Source: Gammaproteobacteria bacterium
GTDB taxonomy: Bacteria; Pseudomonadota; Gammaproteobacteria; SZUA-140
Length of the DNA: 7,204 bases
Direction of reading: 5' to 3'
Assembly (NCBI GenBank): GCA_026994735.1
Contig: JALWQD010000123.1
Span: 1-7,204, forward strand
Below, in pieces: positions 5,265 through 7,204 of the stretch (positions within the stretch are counted from its first letter, which is position 1; every line of letters starts with the position of its first letter). A program made the translations under genes and the position numbers. Under the pieces are notes generated by a model, which saw nothing but the letters and a program-made list of their open reading frames with translations, did not search any database and was not told the DNA's origin.

Positions 5265-7149
5265 CCAGCTCAGACCAACGGTCATAACAATGGTCGAGCT
5301 CTACCTGTTTATCGCCATGTTCCGCCAACACAGCTTGAACCTGATCATAGGGCAAACTGTAAAAACCGCTATCGTTTATCCGCTCCTGGAGAGCAGCAAT
5401 TGTCTTTTCAAGACTGTCGATCTGTTCCGGCAACTGCTTGAGTTCATACTGTTCTTTAAAACCAAGCTTTTTTTTAAGGGTTTTTTCTGCGGGCACAACC
5501 TCATCAACAGGCGCTGCATGATTGCCATTCGGGTTTTCTTTCTCGGCCAACTGCTTACCCTTCCGCAACCAGTCGGAGTAGCCACCCGGGTAACGGCTGA
5601 TACGCCCACCCGCCTCAAAAACCAGGGTACTTGTAATCACGTTATCAAGAAATTCACGATCGTGACTAACGACAATCAGAGTGCCTTTATATTCAACCAG
5701 TCGGGCCTCAAGAACTTCCAGGGTCTCAACATCAAGGTCATTTGTCGGCTCATCGAGTATCAGCAAATTACTCGGACGGGTAAACAGGCGCGCCAGAATG
5801 ACACGATTGCGTTCTCCCCCTGATAGCGCACGAATCGGAGTCATCGCCCGTTTGGCACTGAATAGAAATCCTCGTAAATAACCGATAACATGACGGTCCT
5901 TGCCATTCAGCTGAATGTACTCACGACCATCACCGACAACCTCGGCAATCGTTCGGTCAAGATCAAGGTCACGGCGCATTTGATCAAAATAGGCAATATC
6001 CAACTGTGTCCCAAGCTTTACCTGACCGCTGTCGGGAATCAATTGCCCCAACATGATTTTCAGCAAGGTACTCTTGCCAACACCATTATTTCCCACCAGG
6101 CCAACCCGGTCACCGCGCATGATTTTCATTGACAGGCCAGCAATCAATTTGTCGCCGGCAAAACCATGACAAACATTATGCAGTTCAATGACCTTACGCC
6201 CAGATTCATGGCTTGATTGCTCAATATGGATACGGGCTGAATTTTGAGGTTTGAAACGTTGCCGCTGCTGAAACTCACGGCGCATATCCTCAAGCGCACG
6301 TACGCGGCCCTCGTTACGGGTACGGCGGGCCTTGATCCCTTGTCGAATCCAGACCTCTTCATTCGCCAGTTTCTTTTCAAAGCGCGATTTATCAAGTTCT
6401 TCAGCATTCAACATCTCATCCTTGCGGCGAAGAAAATTTTGATAATCCCCCGGCCAACAGGTTAATTGCCCTCGATCCAGGTCAACGATACAGGTTGCCA
6501 ATCGCTGCAGGAAAGCTCGCTCGTGGGTAATAAACAGGACGCTACCAGGAAACGAACGAATCCGTTCCTCCAGCCATTGAATAGAGACCAGGTCGAGATG
6601 ATTGGTCGGCTCATCAAGGAGCAATAATTCCGGATTTGAAACCAATGCCCGGGCTAAACCGACACGGCGCTGCCAGCCACCCGAAAGATCACCCAGTAAC
6701 TTCTCCCCCGGTAAATCCAAATCAGTCAGTACTGCTTCAACCCTTTGGTCAAGGTTCCAACCACCCTCGGCCTCAATTTCTTGCTGTAACAATTCCAGCG
6801 CCTTCATACCATGCTTGTCGAGAGGCTCCTGGGATTTTTGGTGATAGGCCTCGATAAGCCCGCCTAAATGGGCCAGACCAGCGGCAACATAGTTGTGCAC
6901 GGTCACCGTCAATTCATCCGGCAATGCCTGTGCCAACTGGCTGATGCGCAGAGCATGCTTATAACGAATATCTCCGTGATCAGCCTGCTGTGTCTTCATA
7001 ATCAACTTGAAGAGTGTCGATTTACCAACACCGTTGCGACCGATCAGGCAAACGCGCTGATGGCTCTCCAGCGTCAGATTGGCATGGCGCAGAATGACCT
7101 GATCACCGAACTCCAGTGACAGGTCATCAATCGTTATCAGGACAGACAT
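5257..7149 (-). CDS. uup: ABC-F ATPase Uup
   Basis: A 630-residue cytosolic protein with two ATP-binding cassettes and no membrane domain, close in length to E. coli Uup (635). Cassette 1: Walker A GRNGVGKST (37-45), signature LSGGW (155-159), Walker B LLLLDEPTNHLD with catalytic E180. The linker carries the Uup signature EEVWIRQGIKARRTRNEGRV (265-284) in the P-site tRNA interaction motif. Cassette 2: Walker A GNNGVGKST (353-361), LSGGE (442-446), Walker B LLILDEPTNDLD with E467. A charged C-terminal coiled coil (about 557-625) matches the domain linked to nucleic acid binding in Uup. ABC-F proteins act on the ribosomal E site; Uup loss in E. coli raises transposon precise excision and affects ribosome assembly. 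The H-loop of cassette 1 reads THER rather than SHDR; the His is kept. The start is ATG 7149, which aligns with the Uup N-terminus; an in-frame TTG at 7182 would add 11 residues. The Shine-Dalgarno is weak. Both cassettes look intact. Confidence 0.96.
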   Translation of the reverse strand: MSVLITIDDLSLEFGDQVILRHANLTLESHQRVCLIGRNGVGKSTLFKLIMKTQQADHGDIRYKHALRISQLAQALPDELTVTVHNYVAAGLAHLGGLIEAYHQKSQEPLDKHGMKALELLQQEIEAEGGWNLDQRVEAVLTDLDLPGEKLLGDLSGGWQRRVGLARALVSNPELLLLDEPTNHLDLVSIQWLEERIRSFPGSVLFITHERAFLQRLATCIVDLDRGQLTCWPGDYQNFLRRKDEMLNAEELDKSRFEKKLANEEVWIRQGIKARRTRNEGRVRALEDMRREFQQRQRFKPQNSARIHIEQSSHESGRKVIELHNVCHGFAGDKLIAGLSMKIMRGDRVGLVGNNGVGKSTLLKIMLGQLIPDSGQVKLGTQLDIAYFDQMRRDLDLDRTIAEVVGDGREYIQLNGKDRHVIGYLRGFLFSAKRAMTPIRALSGGERNRVILARLFTRPSNLLILDEPTNDLDVETLEVLEARLVEYKGTLIVVSHDREFLDNVITSTLVFEAGGRISRYPGGYSDWLRKGKQLAEKENPNGNHAAPVDEVVPAEKTLKKKLGFKEQYELKQLPEQIDSLEKTIAALQERINDSGFYSLPYDQVQAVLAEHGDKQVELDHCYDRWSELEP

Positions 7150-7192
7150 AATAATCTCGTTGTTCTGTTTGCAGATTGCCAACCAGGAAACA

Positions 7193-7198
7193 ATGATA
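7193..7198 (-). promoter_or_regulatory. Possible -10 element for uup
   Basis: TATCAT on the - strand matches TATAAT at 5 of 6 positions and would place the start about 36 bases before the uup ATG. The matching -35 would lie beyond the window edge, so it cannot be checked here. Confidence 0.25.
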
Positions 7199-7204
7199 CG
7201 AATA

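Noticed and set aside
5290..5823. A 177-codon open frame on the + strand inside uup
   Set aside because: It lies wholly antisense to a well-conserved ABC-F gene, whose full length and motifs explain the sequence.
7150..7182. Upstream TTG start for uup at 7182
   Set aside because: It would add 11 residues not found in Uup. The ATG at 7149 aligns with the known N-terminus, and there is no better ribosome binding site before the TTG.

Overview
The window looks like ordinary chromosomal core sequence from a gammaproteobacterium. The reasons are a Uup-type ABC-F protein, a two-domain MltF lytic transglycosylase that can be followed along its whole length against the Escherichia coli protein, a YohD-like DedA protein, and a tRNA-Gly(GCC)/tRNA-Cys(GCA) transcription unit that recalls the enterobacterial glyW-cysT-leuZ operon. 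Base composition looks balanced by eye. I cannot place the species. I saw no insertion sequence, prophage, CRISPR array, toxin-antitoxin pair or defence gene.

Layout. The left edge holds the last 240 codons of an acetyl-CoA synthetase (acs, + strand). Next comes a 379-bp stretch without a convincing gene; it carries several small inverted repeats and an extended -10 promoter motif pointing right. A short exported DUF302 protein lies on the - strand. After a spacer, a rho-independent terminator and two tRNA genes (transcribed leftward, Gly then Cys) form a complete small unit with its own sigma70-like promoter. An HDOD-domain regulator gene (- strand) follows. It is divergent from a + strand pair, mltF and a DedA-family membrane protein, which are 14 bp apart and probably co-transcribed. 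The right third is uup on the - strand, convergent with the dedA-family gene; only 6 bp separate the two stop codons.

How the parts relate. These are mostly independent housekeeping units: acetate activation, translation (two tRNAs and an ABC-F ribosome-associated ATPase), murein turnover, membrane lipid or ion homeostasis, and one signalling-type HDOD protein. The MltF-DedA pair is the only likely protein-coding operon and suggests a shared envelope role. I see no strong sign of a new multi-gene system. The points most worth checking are the DedA protein lacking two usually conserved polar residues, the extended -10 promoter facing the DUF302 gene antisense, and the overlapping hairpins downstream of acs.
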